A DNA stretch of 64,000 nucleotides from an uncultured Desulfobacteraceae bacterium (GCA_937982505.1 CALJLV010000041.1:1-64000), one strand, 5' to 3'; positions 25,442-34,937 are shown, counted from the first letter of the stretch. Program-made: numbers and translations. The notes: generated by a model not told the origin, from the letters alone.

Positions 25442-26076
25442 ACGCCCCTGACGGCGCCCCGCGGCGCATCTACCTGCTGCGCCACGGCCACGTGGACAGC
25501 GGCGGCCAGCGGCGCTACATCGGCCGCACCGACCTGCCCTTGAGCCCCCGAGGCCAGGAGCAGGCCCGGGGTCTGGCCCGGGACCTGGCCGCCAGCGGGG
25601 CCACCCGGATCTATGCCAGCGATCTGCGCCGGGCGCAGGACACCGCCCGGATCATCGCGGCGGCGCTGGGGCTGAAGGTGATCCTGGAACCGGCGCTGCG
25701 GGAAATCGACCTGGGCGCCTGGGAAGGGTTGACCATGGATACCGTTCGCCACCGCGATCCGGAGAGCTATCGCCGCCGGGGAGAAGATCTGGCCGGATTC
25801 CGGCCACCGGGGGGCGAATCCTTCACCGATCTGGCCCGTCGGGTGGTGCCGGCCTTTGAACGCATCGCGGCAAGCACTCGGGGCGCCGCCATCATCGTGG
25901 CCCATGCAGGGGTCAACCGGGTGCTGCTCTGCCACCTCCTGGCAAAACCGCTGCGACAGCTCTTCGATCAGGATCAAGACCACGCCGCCGTCACGCGCAT
26001 TGACTATCACGGCCCCCGTCCGGTGGTCCGGACCTTTTTTCAAAGCAGCGCACCAACTTCGCCGGGTCCGGGATAG
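25438..26076 (+). CDS. Histidine phosphatase family protein
   Basis: The 212-residue protein has the phosphohistidine motif LLRHGHVDSGG near residue 13 and the second catalytic histidine in IVAHAGVN. Length and motifs match the CobC/GpmB branch (alpha-ribazole phosphatase or broad phosphatases). The start is GTG 25438, overlapping the previous stop (GTGA), so it closes the long coupled run that begins at 16769. The substrate is unknown; a nucleotide or cofactor intermediate is plausible from context. Confidence 0.85.
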   Translation: MNAPDGAPRRIYLLRHGHVDSGGQRRYIGRTDLPLSPRGQEQARGLARDLAASGATRIYASDLRRAQDTARIIAAALGLKVILEPALREIDLGAWEGLTMDTVRHRDPESYRRRGEDLAGFRPPGGESFTDLARRVVPAFERIAASTRGAAIIVAHAGVNRVLLCHLLAKPLRQLFDQDQDHAAVTRIDYHGPRPVVRTFFQSSAPTSPGPG

Positions 26077-26306
26077 CTCCAACAACCGGCCGGATCCCGG
26101 GCCGCGGGCTGGAACCAACAGGAGGCCGACAGTTCAAAAAAGCTTGCCCGCCCCCCCGGTTTCGTCGCACCCTGGAGCCGGCAGCCCGGCGGTGGCCCAA
26201 CTTCCATCTGGGCGATTCGCGCCCGAATGGCCGACGCCCGGGGATGGGTTGAATCGACTGCCGGCTCGCCGCGAAAAGCGGATCCATTGAATCGATGGAG
26301 GATGCG

Positions 26307-27050
26307 ATGACACACCGACCCGCCCTGATCATGGCCATCTGTCTGGCATGGGCCCTGGGCGCCTGGCCGGCCGATGCCCAGGCCGGCTTCTGGGACCTGT
26401 TCCGCCCGGACCTGAAATTCACCCTGGTGGTCGACCGGACGGCCGGGTTCAAGGTCGATGATCCCGTGTACGTTCACGAGCAAGACGGACGGCGCGAGGT
26501 CATCGGGCGCATCGAGGCCATTCCCGACGCCGCCGGAGGCCGGCCGGTGCTGGCGATCCGCATCCAGGCCCGGCACAAGGACCGGGTGCGCGCCGGATCG
26601 CGGGTGGTGGTGGACCGGTCCGGGACGGACGATGGCAGCCCCCGGATCACCATCTCCACCCCCGGGAACCAGGCCGACTCCCCGCCGCTGGGCTCCGGGG
26701 CGGTGGTCGAAGCCCATTCGGCCGCGGCCGACAAGGCGGCCCGGGCCGCCGAACGGGTTCAGACCTGGATGGGCGGCCTGCTGGAACGCTCCCGGGACTA
26801 TTTCGACCGCCTGTGGTCTAAAATCGACCAGGACGACCTCGATCAGTTCACCCGCCACCTCAGGGAGACGGCCGATGCCGTCGCCCGCTACACCCGCGAG
26901 CAGAAGGCACGCTTTTCCCGGGAGGTCCTGCCGGAGCTGGAACGCATGATGGAATCCGCCCGGCAGCGATTCCGGAAGATGCGCGATCCGGACAAGGAAA
27001 AGGATCTGGAGCGGGAATTCCGGCGCATCCAGGAAGAACTGGCGATCTGA
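26307..27050 (+). CDS. Exported MCE/MlaD-like protein with coiled-coil tail
   Basis: The 247-residue protein starts with a signal peptide (MTHRPALIMAICLAWALG...ADAQA). Residues about 30-110 resemble an MCE/MlaD domain (LVVDRTAGFKVDDPVYVHE, then a glycine-rich barrel), a lipid-transport module. The rest is charged and helical, probably coiled coil. GGAGG 5 bases before the ATG at 26307 favours it over ATG 26295. There is no MlaE/MlaF partner nearby, so the MCE assignment is tentative. Confidence 0.6.
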   Translation: MTHRPALIMAICLAWALGAWPADAQAGFWDLFRPDLKFTLVVDRTAGFKVDDPVYVHEQDGRREVIGRIEAIPDAAGGRPVLAIRIQARHKDRVRAGSRVVVDRSGTDDGSPRITISTPGNQADSPPLGSGAVVEAHSAAADKAARAAERVQTWMGGLLERSRDYFDRLWSKIDQDDLDQFTRHLRETADAVARYTREQKARFSREVLPELERMMESARQRFRKMRDPDKEKDLEREFRRIQEELAI

Positions 27051-27292
27051 CCAAGCCGGCCCGATTCGCCCTGGTGGACAACGGCGCAGGGTTCAGAAGG
27101 ACGCTGACTAGAGCACGTACAATTCCCGTCCGGGCTGTCCGATTTACGGTGAACCGCGAAGCCGGCAAAGCGCTCGTAAAAAGCGGGGTAAACCAAGGCC
27201 CTGGCGGGTTCGCGGAAAATCGTCGATGCGCGCACGGCCCCGGCCACCGAACCGCGGGTGTGCCAACAACTTGAAAAGAGAGGGTTTTTGCC

Positions 27293-29686
27293 ATGAACAA
27301 CCGCTGCGTGTCGCCCCTCCTCATCCTGCTCGCGACATCCCTGCTCACCGGCTGCGCGGCTCTCAACGACTACCGCCGGCAAGGCGAGCTGGCGCTGTCC
27401 GGATTTTCGGCACCGGTGACGGTGATCCGCGACGAAAAGGGAATGGCCTACATCCGGGCCGCCGATGGCTCCGACGCGGTGATGGCCCAGGGGTTCGTGG
27501 CGGCCCAGGACCGGCTGTTTCAGATGGAGCTCAACCGCCGCTTCGCCGCGGGCCGGATCAGCGAGTTCGCCGGCGAGGGCGCCATGGGACTCGACACCCG
27601 CATGCGAACCTTGGGGCTGTATCGAAACGCCCGCCGGCACGCCGAGATTCTCGATGCGCCCACCCGCGCCTTCTTCCAGCGATACGCCGACGGGGTCAAC
27701 GCCTACCTTGGCAACTGCCGTGATACCCTGCCCCTGGAATTCAAGCTGGCCGGCATCGATCCCGACCCCTGGACGGTGGAAGATTCCCTGGCGATCCTCT
27801 ACCTGATGGCCTGGGACACCTCGGCCAACGTGCACACCGAGATCGTCACCCAGGCGCTGATCGAGGCCCTGGGGCCGGAAAAAGCGCGGGAGATCTTTCC
27901 CCTCAACATCAACCCGGACGACCCGTCCGGCAGCGGGCTCTCCGTCGCGATCCTGCCGCCCGGCTGGAGGCCGGTCGGCATCGGCGCCGACCCCCGGATG
28001 ACCGCCTGGCTTGGGGACCGGGCGCTCGAGGTCGGGAGCAACAACTGGGTCAGCGGCCCGGCCCTGTCCGCCGGCGGCAAGCCCATCGTGGCCAACGACC
28101 CCCATCTCGACGCGCGCATCCTGCCGGGCCCCTGGTATCCGGTGGGCCTGATCACCCCGCAGTTCCGGGCCGTCGGAGCGAACATCGCCGGAATCCCGGG
28201 GATGGTGGTGGGGCGCACCGAGCACATCGCCTTTGGCGTCACCAACGCCTACGGCGACATGCAGGACCTGTATGTCGAGACCGTCGACCCAAAGGACCCC
28301 GGCCGGTACCTGGAGGGCGACCGGTCGATTCCCTTCCGGGTCATCGAGGAAACCCTGCGGATCCGCGACAAGAAGTCGCCGGGCGGCTATCGGACAGAAG
28401 TGTTGCGGATCCTTGCCACCCGCCGCGGGCCGGTGGTCTCGGGGGTGCTCAAAGGGCTGGACGGCGGCCGGTGCATCACCGTGCGCTTTGCCCCCTTCGA
28501 AACCCTGCACGGCCGCGTGGGGTTGGACCGTTTCCTCACCGCCCCCTCGGTGGACGACTTCCTGGCGGCCTTGCGGGATGCAAACATCATCTGCCTGAAC
28601 TTCGTGGTGGCCGACACGGCCGGCAACTTCGCCTGGTGGGTGAGCGGCACCCTGCCCCGCCGGCCGCAGGGCGGCGGCAGCCTTCCGTGGGTGGTGCGCG
28701 ACGGCCATGACAACTGGCAGGGCTGGATCCCTTTCGAGGCCATGCCGCATCTGGTCAACCCAGCCAAGGGGTGGCTGGGCACCTGCAACCACGCCACCGT
28801 CACGCGGGATCTGCCCTACTACTACTCGTCGTATTTCTCGCCGTCTTTCCGCTATCGGCGCCTCAAGGCGCTCATGGACCGGACCGCGCCGCTCGCCGCC
28901 CTCGATCATTGGCGGTTCCAGCGCGACACGCGCAACCTGCTGGCCGCACGCCTGGCGCCGGTCATGGCCAGGGCCCTGGCGGCCCATGACGACACCCGCC
29001 GCCTGGGCGAAATCCTTTCCGCCTGGGATTTCCAGGACGATATCGACCAGGCCGCGCCCACCATCTTCCAGGCGGTGCTGGTGAAATTCGCCTTTGCGGT
29101 GTTCGAGGATGAACTCGGGCCCGAATTGGCCGCTCTCTACCTGGACAACTGGTATATCTGGGAGGAGCGCCTGGTGTCCCTGGCCATGGCCGGCGACGCC
29201 GACTGGTTCGACGACCGGCGCACGACAGGGGTGCGGGAAACCCGCGACGACCTGCTGCACCGGGCGGCCCTGGCAGCCAGCGCCGAGCTGACCCGCCGGG
29301 CCGGAAGCGATCCGGACCAATGGCTCTGGGGCAAGGTGCATCGCCTGGAACTGGTCAGCCCGATCCGCCGAAAGGGGATCGGCAAGGGCCTGCTGGGCGG
29401 CGGCGCCCACCCGGCCCCCGGGTCCAATGAAACCCTCTGCCGGGGCTGGTGGGACGTGAACGCCCCCTTCGGCGTGACCCACAGCGCGGCCCTGCGCATG
29501 GTGGCGGACCTGGCCGACGGGGAAAAAATCCTGGCGGTCCAGCCCGGCGGCGTCGCCGGACGCATTTTTCACCCCCATTACACCGACCAGGTGGACGACT
29601 ACTTTTCGGGCCAGGTCCGCTACTGGTGGTTCAGCGACGCGGCCATCGAGGCGCATGCACGGCACCGGCTGAAGCTGACGCCCTGA
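27293..29686 (+). CDS. Penicillin acylase family lipoprotein
   Basis: The 797-residue protein is an N-terminal-nucleophile hydrolase. The precursor splits before S249 (EVG/SNNWVSG), making alpha and beta chains with Ser as the new N-terminus. A lipobox (LLTGC, Cys near residue 21) predicts a lipoprotein. ANDPHLDARILPGPWYP and VVGRTEHIAFGVTN are family motifs. Natural substrates of such enzymes include acyl-homoserine lactones and other N-acyl amides; which applies here is unknown. AAGAGAGGG precedes the ATG. Confidence 0.92.
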   Translation: MNNRCVSPLLILLATSLLTGCAALNDYRRQGELALSGFSAPVTVIRDEKGMAYIRAADGSDAVMAQGFVAAQDRLFQMELNRRFAAGRISEFAGEGAMGLDTRMRTLGLYRNARRHAEILDAPTRAFFQRYADGVNAYLGNCRDTLPLEFKLAGIDPDPWTVEDSLAILYLMAWDTSANVHTEIVTQALIEALGPEKAREIFPLNINPDDPSGSGLSVAILPPGWRPVGIGADPRMTAWLGDRALEVGSNNWVSGPALSAGGKPIVANDPHLDARILPGPWYPVGLITPQFRAVGANIAGIPGMVVGRTEHIAFGVTNAYGDMQDLYVETVDPKDPGRYLEGDRSIPFRVIEETLRIRDKKSPGGYRTEVLRILATRRGPVVSGVLKGLDGGRCITVRFAPFETLHGRVGLDRFLTAPSVDDFLAALRDANIICLNFVVADTAGNFAWWVSGTLPRRPQGGGSLPWVVRDGHDNWQGWIPFEAMPHLVNPAKGWLGTCNHATVTRDLPYYYSSYFSPSFRYRRLKALMDRTAPLAALDHWRFQRDTRNLLAARLAPVMARALAAHDDTRRLGEILSAWDFQDDIDQAAPTIFQAVLVKFAFAVFEDELGPELAALYLDNWYIWEERLVSLAMAGDADWFDDRRTTGVRETRDDLLHRAALAASAELTRRAGSDPDQWLWGKVHRLELVSPIRRKGIGKGLLGGGAHPAPGSNETLCRGWWDVNAPFGVTHSAALRMVADLADGEKILAVQPGGVAGRIFHPHYTDQVDDYFSGQVRYWWFSDAAIEAHARHRLKLTP

Positions 29687-29724
29687 GCGATCCGCCGGCA
29701 AGCGGCCGCGGCCGGCGGGCGGAT

Positions 29725-29793
29725 CACGGCTCCGGGGACCAGCGCGAAACGTTTCTGGCCGCTGTGGTTCTCTTTGACCAGGCCAATGATCAT
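29725..29793 (-). pseudogene. Remnant of alanine dehydrogenase / PntA N-terminus
   Basis: The minus strand reads MIIGLVKENHSGQKRFALVP, then GAV, matching the start of alanine dehydrogenases and transhydrogenase alpha subunits (G-x-x-KE-x-x-x-GE-x-R-x-AL-x-P). An AAAGGA site lies about 14 bases upstream of the ATG. The similarity stops after about 23 codons near the acylase stop codon, so only the first strand of the fold remains. It is probably the scar of a deletion. Confidence 0.5.
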
Positions 29794-29989
29794 GGTCGGC
29801 CGCTCATCCTTTCCTTCTTTCCGATGGGTGCCATGGCGTGCAGACTGCCCGGTACGCCGGGCACCGGCACCCCGGTCTGACGGGGCGGACCCTTTCATTT
29901 CGATTCTCTATCCGGAGTGCGCCTTTCGTCTCGTTCCCGGACGCGTTTCAAGAGGCCGTATCCAAGGCGGCCGGGCAAATCAAATTCTT

Positions 29990-30018
29990 TTGCAAATCCA
30001 AAGCCGAGGGTGTATGGT
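29990..30018 (+). promoter_or_regulatory. Candidate sigma-70 promoter for the SulP gene
   Basis: TTGCAA (29990-29995) and TATGGT (30013-30018) are 17 bases apart and lie about 70 bases before the transporter start. Both boxes are imperfect. Confidence 0.35.
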
Positions 30019-30090
30019 CCGCCGCCGTTGCGGGGGGGCACGCATGGTACGGCGCCCTTTTTGTAGGCGGACCAATCGACGAGGAGAACG

Positions 30091-31734
30091 ATGACATCCC
30101 GGCCCTATTCATTGAACCAGTTTCGAGGCGACCTGTTCGGCGGTTTGACCGCCGGCATCGTCGCCCTTCCCCTGGCCCTGGCCTTCGGCGTAGCCAGCGG
30201 CGCCGGTGCCGTGGCCGGACTTTACGGGGCCATCGCCCTGGGCTTTTTTGCCGCCCTGTTCGGGGGAACGCACACCCAGATTTCCGGGCCCACCGGCCCC
30301 ATGACGGTGATCCTGGCGGCCACCCTGGCCGCCTTTCCCGAAAACCCCGAGGCCATCTTTGCCGTGGTGATGACCGCCGGCGCGATGCAGATCATCCTGG
30401 GGCTGATCCGGGTGGGCGGCTTCGTGCGCTACATGCCCTATCCGGTGATTTCCGGGTTCATGAGCGGCATTGGCGTGATCATCATTTTGATGCAGCTTCA
30501 TCCCCTCCTTGGAGCCCCCAGCGTGGGGTCCACCCTGGCGGCCCTCACGGCTCTTCCCCGGGCCGTGGCTCAGATCAACGGGCAGAGCCTGTCGCTGGCG
30601 GCCCTGGCCATGGGGATCGTCTTTTTTACCCCCCCGCGCATCACCCGGGTGCTGCCCTCGCCGCTGATCGCCCTTCTGGCGACCACCGTGCTGGCCCAGG
30701 CCTTGGCCTTTGAAGTACCCACCATCGGAGAGATTCCCGGCGGTCTGCCCCGGATTTTCTTTCCCTGGGTTTCGCTGGATATTCTGCCACGGGTCGTTTC
30801 GCTGGCCATGGCCCTGGCCGTATTGGGAACCATCGACTCGCTGCTCACCTCAGTGGTAGCCGATTCCATGACCAAGGCGCACCACGATTCCAACCGCGAA
30901 CTGGTGGGCCAGGGCCTCGGCAACATGGCCGCGGCCCTCGTGGGCGGCCTGCCGGGCGCCGGGGCCACCATGCGCACCGTGGTCAACATCAAGGCCGGTG
31001 GTACCACACGCCTTTCGGGGATCATCCATGCCTTGTTCCTCCTGGCCGTGCTCCTCGGGCTGGGAGAGTATGCCGCCCGGATTCCCATGCCGGTGCTGGC
31101 CGGAATCCTCATGAAGGTGGGCATCGACATCCTCGACTACCGGATGCTCAAGGTCGCACGTCGCGTCCCGCGCCAGGACCTGGTGGTGATGCTGACCGTC
31201 TTTGCCATAACCGTCCTGTTGGATCTGATCGTGGCCGTGGCCGTGGGCGTGACCCTGGCGTCACTGATGCTCACCTTCCGCATTGCCCGACAGTCCGAAA
31301 TCGATGTCCTCGAAGTGCCACGAGGCGACTGGCAGAAGGAACTGGAGCGCGAACTCCAAGAGCAGACCGACTACCGGATCCGCACGGTGTCGGTTCACGG
31401 ACCGTTCTTCTTCGGTACCACCGCGCGCATGCAGGACAAGGTCAACCGGCTCATCGGCACCCGGGTGGTGATCATCAACTGCCTGGACGTGCCCTTCATG
31501 GACCTGTCGGCTCTCTTTGCCCTCGGCGAAATGATCCAGCGCCTCAAGCAGCAGGAGATCAAGACGATCCTGGTGGTGCGCCAGGGAATCGGCCTGCGCC
31601 GACAGCTCATGGACCTTGGTTACGGCGACCTGCTGGGGGCGGACGGGATTCAGGTGGACTACACCGTGGCGGTACACCTGGCCTGGGAATGGGTGGAGCA
31701 CCATTTCACAACCGCCGGCAAGGCTTTCGCCTGA
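30091..31734 (+). CDS. SulP family inorganic anion transporter with STAS domain
   Basis: The 547-residue inner-membrane protein has the SulP/SLC26 start (FRGDLFGGLTAGIVALPLAL), about 11-12 hydrophobic segments to residue 410, and a C-terminal STAS domain (VVIINCLDVPFMDLSALFAL). Such proteins carry sulfate, bicarbonate or other anions, usually with H+ or Na+. In a sulfate reducer sulfate uptake is an obvious idea, but bicarbonate is equally possible. GACGAGGAGAACG precedes the ATG. No functional partner is adjacent. Confidence 0.92.
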   Translation: MTSRPYSLNQFRGDLFGGLTAGIVALPLALAFGVASGAGAVAGLYGAIALGFFAALFGGTHTQISGPTGPMTVILAATLAAFPENPEAIFAVVMTAGAMQIILGLIRVGGFVRYMPYPVISGFMSGIGVIIILMQLHPLLGAPSVGSTLAALTALPRAVAQINGQSLSLAALAMGIVFFTPPRITRVLPSPLIALLATTVLAQALAFEVPTIGEIPGGLPRIFFPWVSLDILPRVVSLAMALAVLGTIDSLLTSVVADSMTKAHHDSNRELVGQGLGNMAAALVGGLPGAGATMRTVVNIKAGGTTRLSGIIHALFLLAVLLGLGEYAARIPMPVLAGILMKVGIDILDYRMLKVARRVPRQDLVVMLTVFAITVLLDLIVAVAVGVTLASLMLTFRIARQSEIDVLEVPRGDWQKELERELQEQTDYRIRTVSVHGPFFFGTTARMQDKVNRLIGTRVVIINCLDVPFMDLSALFALGEMIQRLKQQEIKTILVVRQGIGLRRQLMDLGYGDLLGADGIQVDYTVAVHLAWEWVEHHFTTAGKAFA

Positions 31735-31954
31735 AGGCGTCGTCGCGGCCTTCGGATCGCTTTCGACTAAACCCTTACGGAATGTTTTCAAATAATCGTG
31801 CCCGCTCGGGCCAAGCGATGGGGACGGGCTCACATCTATCGGATATTCATCGGGGATAGCATGTCCCGACGACTGAAAAGGAAGGCGCATGGCAAGGACC
31901 ACGCGATTTCACCGAGCCACGCCGCAGGGCACCCGCGTCCCGAAGGAGCCAGGG

Positions 31955-32728
31955 ATGAGCAACGACAGCCAGTCCATTCATGAGTTCGATTTCAAGTTGA
32001 TCTGCGACTATTATTCCGGCCTGGAACGCCAAGGGCCCGGGAGCCCTGAAGTGACGATCAAGGCCTTGAGTTTCATCGACAATCTGAGGGACGAAGCGAA
32101 AATTGCCGATATCGGCTGCGGCACCGGGGGCCAGACCATGGTGCTGGCCAGACACACGCCAGGGCAGATCACGGGCCTCGATCTGTTTGCCGAGTTCATC
32201 GACATCTTCAATGCCCACAGCCGGAAGCTCGACCTCCAGGACAGGGTCACGGGAATTGTCGGTTCGATGGCGGATCTTCCGTTTGAGAAGGAAACCCTGG
32301 ATCTGATCTGGTCGGAAGGAGCGATCTACAACATCGGTTTTCAAAGAGGCCTCAATCAATGGCATAAACTCCTCAAGAAAGGAGCCTTCATCGCCGTTTC
32401 AGAGGCATCCTGGTTCACCGAGAAGCGGCCCGACGAAATCGATCGATTCTGGAAAGAGGCCTACGCGGAAATCGACCTCATTTCGACCAAGGTCAAGCAG
32501 ATGGAAGAAGCCGGATATGTACCCGTGGCGACTTTCAGTCTGCCCGAACCGTGCTGGACGGATCATTTCTACACCCCTCAGGTGGCCGTCCAGGAGAAAT
32601 TTCTGCAACGGTACCCGGGCAATCCAAAGGCCGCCGAGCTTGTGGAAAACCAGCGACGGGAAGCCGAGTTGTACCACAGGTACAAGGCGTATTACGGATA
32701 TGTTTTCTACATAGGAAAAAAAATTTGA
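31955..32728 (+). CDS. Class I SAM-dependent methyltransferase
   Basis: The 257-residue protein is complete: motif [13 protein letters not shown] near residue 50, [10 protein letters not shown], and a family C-terminus [12 protein letters not shown]. Its sequence closely follows a well-conserved small-molecule methyltransferase found across Bacteroidetes and Deltaproteobacteria. AAGGAG lies 6 bases before ATG 31955; an in-frame ATG at 31889 has no such site. The codon choice (ATTCGATTTC, AGGGACGAAGCG) is less GC-biased than its neighbours, which hints at transfer. A fragment of a different methyltransferase is fused to its 3' end. Confidence 0.88.
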   Translation: MSNDSQSIHEFDFKLICDYYSGLERQGPGSPEVTIKALSFIDNLRDEAKIADIGCGTGGQTMVLARHTPGQITGLDLFAEFIDIFNAHSRKLDLQDRVTGIVGSMADLPFEKETLDLIWSEGAIYNIGFQRGLNQWHKLLKKGAFIAVSEASWFTEKRPDEIDRFWKEAYAEIDLISTKVKQMEEAGYVPVATFSLPEPCWTDHFYTPQVAVQEKFLQRYPGNPKAAELVENQRREAELYHRYKAYYGYVFYIGKKI

Positions 32729-33101
32729 AGCCAATCTCCTCGACGGATTCTGGTCGCCCGGGAAATACTATGGATTCCTCAATACCTTCAAGTACGACCG
32801 CGAAAAGGTCGTCCTGGACAAGTACACCATCGTCGAGCCGGGTCGTGTAAGAACGATTTACAACTGGTTTCAGCACTTTACGCCGCAGCAGATGGAAAGG
32901 GAGCTCGCCGCGGCGGGCTTCCGCGTCGAGGGGCTTCACGCGGACGTCGCCGGAGCCCCCTATGATGGGAAGGCGCACGAATTCGCCGTCATCGCCAGCC
33001 GAACATCGACCGGCGCGGAACAAACAACAGATGCCCAGGGCGGATCCCCGTTTCAATCCGCTCCCGGCGAATCGACCCAGCGCAGGTCCTCGGCTCGATA
33101 G
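32727..33101 (+). pseudogene. C-terminal fragment of a second methyltransferase
   Basis: In the frame +1 to the preceding gene the DNA encodes [36 protein letters not shown] and ERELAAAGFRVEGLHADVAG, ending around EFAVIASR. This is the C-terminal half of another class I methyltransferase family. Its SAM-binding half is missing, and it begins abruptly at an A8-TTT tract at the stop codon of the intact gene. There is no start codon before 32892. It overlaps the end of tupC by 49 bases. A recombination scar or an assembly joint would both explain it. Confidence 0.75.
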
Positions 33102-34099
33102 GCCACGTGGATGGGGTCGCCCGGGATGAGCGTCTGGGCCTTGAGCGCCTCCGGATCGAGAATGGCCGTCAAGGTCAGCTCTCCCACCGCCAGGGTGGCC
33201 ACCACCTTGGCCGATCGCCGGATCAGGGCCAGCCGCAGCACGGTCCCGGCCAGAATCGTGAGACCGGCCTCGGGAACAGGCGTCCGGGACAGCATCAGGT
33301 TGCGCGAATCGATGACGGCCGCGGCGGCCGGGTTCTTTCCCGGCAAGGCGGCCAGATGCTGACCGTCCGCCAGGCGCCGGCGCCAGCGGCCCTCGGGACC
33401 CGGCTCCCAGGGACCGGGGAAAAACGTGCGCGTCCCGGTGGGAAAGACCTCGCCGGCAAACAGGTGCCAGACCTCGTCGCAGACCTCGAAAAGCCAGGAC
33501 CAATCGTGGCTGGCCACGATCAGCGTGGTGCCCCATCTTGCCCGGGCGGTCAAGGCCGCCTGGCGGATCCGCTCGGCGCTTTCGGCATCCACGCTGGCGG
33601 TGGGTTCGTCCATGAGCAGCACTTGCGGCTCGAGCACCAGGCGGGCGGCCAGGGCGACGCGCTGGGCCTCGCCGCCAGAAAGGGCGTACCAGGGCCGCCG
33701 GGCGAAGCGCTCCGGCGCCAACCCCACCGCCGCCAGGGCCTCCTGGACCCTGGGCTCGGTTTTCTCCCGCCCGCCGCGCAGCTTCAACCCGTAAGCCACA
33801 TTGTCGGCCACCGAGCGGTTCATCAGATAGGGATCCTGGGGCAAAAGGGTCACCTTGCCGCGAATCCGCGGATCGAAGGGAGCGGCGGGCCGCCCCTTGA
33901 ACAGAATCCGCCCCCGGCTGGGGGTCTCGAGAAAGCCGAGGAGCCGCAGCAGGGTGCTCTTGCCGCTGCCGTTGGGCCCCATCAGCCCGACAATGGTCCC
34001 CGGAGCGATCCGCAGATGCGCCACCGCGAGCACGCGCCGGCCGGCGTAGTGGTGTTCCACGGCTTCCAGGTGAAACAGCGGGGCGCCGGTCGGGTTCAT
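33053..34099 (-). CDS. tupC: Tungstate/molybdate ABC transporter ATP-binding protein
   Basis: The 348-residue ATPase has Walker A GPNGSGKST near residue 40, the signature LSGGEAQRV and Walker B LLMDEPTASVD. Residues about 265-345 form a TOBE-like domain (SRNLMLSRTPVPEAGL...), which in Mod/Wtp ATPases binds the oxyanion for feedback. It acts at the inner membrane with the permease encoded just upstream, and its ATG overlaps the tupB stop by 4 bases. Tungstate is preferred over molybdate only because of the partner TupA. Confidence 0.9.
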   Translation of the reverse strand: MNPTGAPLFHLEAVEHHYAGRRVLAVAHLRIAPGTIVGLMGPNGSGKSTLLRLLGFLETPSRGRILFKGRPAAPFDPRIRGKVTLLPQDPYLMNRSVADNVAYGLKLRGGREKTEPRVQEALAAVGLAPERFARRPWYALSGGEAQRVALAARLVLEPQVLLMDEPTASVDAESAERIRQAALTARARWGTTLIVASHDWSWLFEVCDEVWHLFAGEVFPTGTRTFFPGPWEPGPEGRWRRRLADGQHLAALPGKNPAAAAVIDSRNLMLSRTPVPEAGLTILAGTVLRLALIRRSAKVVATLAVGELTLTAILDPEALKAQTLIPGDPIHVAYRAEDLRWVDSPGAD

Positions 34100-34788
34100 C
34101 GGGCGTGCCGCCGCAAAAACGAGACCGAAATGTTGACGGCAAAGGCGATGGCCAGCAGCACCAGCCCCAGGGCAACACCCATGGCGAACATCCCCTTGTT
34201 GGTTTCCAGGGCGATGGCGGTGGTCATGGTGCGGGTGTGCCACTTGATGTTGCCGCCGACCATCATGGAGATGCCCACTTCGGTCATCACCCGGCCGTAG
34301 GCGGTCACCGCGGCGGCCAGGATGCCGAAGCGCGCCTCCCAGAGGGTGGACAGCAGCAGCTGGCGCCGGTCGGCCCCCAGGGACCGCAGGGTCACCGAAA
34401 GCTGACGGTCCATGCTCTCGACCGCCGTGGCGGTGAGGGCCACCACCACGGGAAGCGCCAGAATGGCCTGGCCCACGGCGATGCCCGGCAGGGTGAAGAG
34501 CAGGCCCATGGGCCCCAGCGGCCCCCGCTGGGAGATCAGCGCGTAGACGATCAGTCCCACCAGCACGGTGGGCAGGGACAAAAGCGTGTCCACCAGCGTG
34601 CGCACGGCCCGCTTGCCCGGAAAGCGGTGGTATCCCAGCCAGAACCCCAGGGGCAGCCCCAGGACGAGGCTGACGGCCATGGAGGCGCTGGACACCTTGA
34701 CGGTGGCCGTCACGGCGGATAGGGTTTCCGCATCCGCGCCCCACAGCAGCACGAACGCCTGGAGGATGCCTTCGAAGATGAATTCCAT
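34096..34788 (-). CDS. tupB: Tungstate ABC transporter permease
   Basis: The 230-residue permease has five or six hydrophobic segments and the EAA-type loop near ESMDRQLSVTLRSLGADRRQ that docks on the ATPase. MTEVGISMMVGGNIKWHTRTMTT is characteristic of the TupB/WtpB group. It lies between tupA and tupC on the minus strand, 149 bases after tupA. Confidence 0.92.
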   Translation of the reverse strand: MEFIFEGILQAFVLLWGADAETLSAVTATVKVSSASMAVSLVLGLPLGFWLGYHRFPGKRAVRTLVDTLLSLPTVLVGLIVYALISQRGPLGPMGLLFTLPGIAVGQAILALPVVVALTATAVESMDRQLSVTLRSLGADRRQLLLSTLWEARFGILAAAVTAYGRVMTEVGISMMVGGNIKWHTRTMTTAIALETNKGMFAMGVALGLVLLAIAFAVNISVSFLRRHAR

Positions 34789-34937
34789 GGACAGGGTCTG
34801 GCTCTTTGTCCAAAAAAGGCGCGCATCCGGACCGCCCGCGGGCGGAAGCCGGCGCAGGCGAATGCTCGCCGCGGGCGATAGCGCCAGGGGTGGATCCCGC
34901 CGTAAGATCCTCCCCTGGGGTCATCCGCGGCAGGCGC

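Larger units (their letters stand above)
29687..30090. other. 404-base gap with a gene remnant and a promoter candidate
   Basis: No intact gene. The left part contains a minus-strand remnant of an alanine dehydrogenase/transhydrogenase N-terminus (29725-29793), and 29990-30018 resembles a sigma-70 promoter for the transporter gene. The rest shows nothing recognisable. Confidence 0.5.

Noticed and set aside
27051..27292. Possible small minus-strand gene between the MlaD-like and acylase genes
   Set aside because: The frame is open, but there is no start with a ribosome binding site and no recognisable family.
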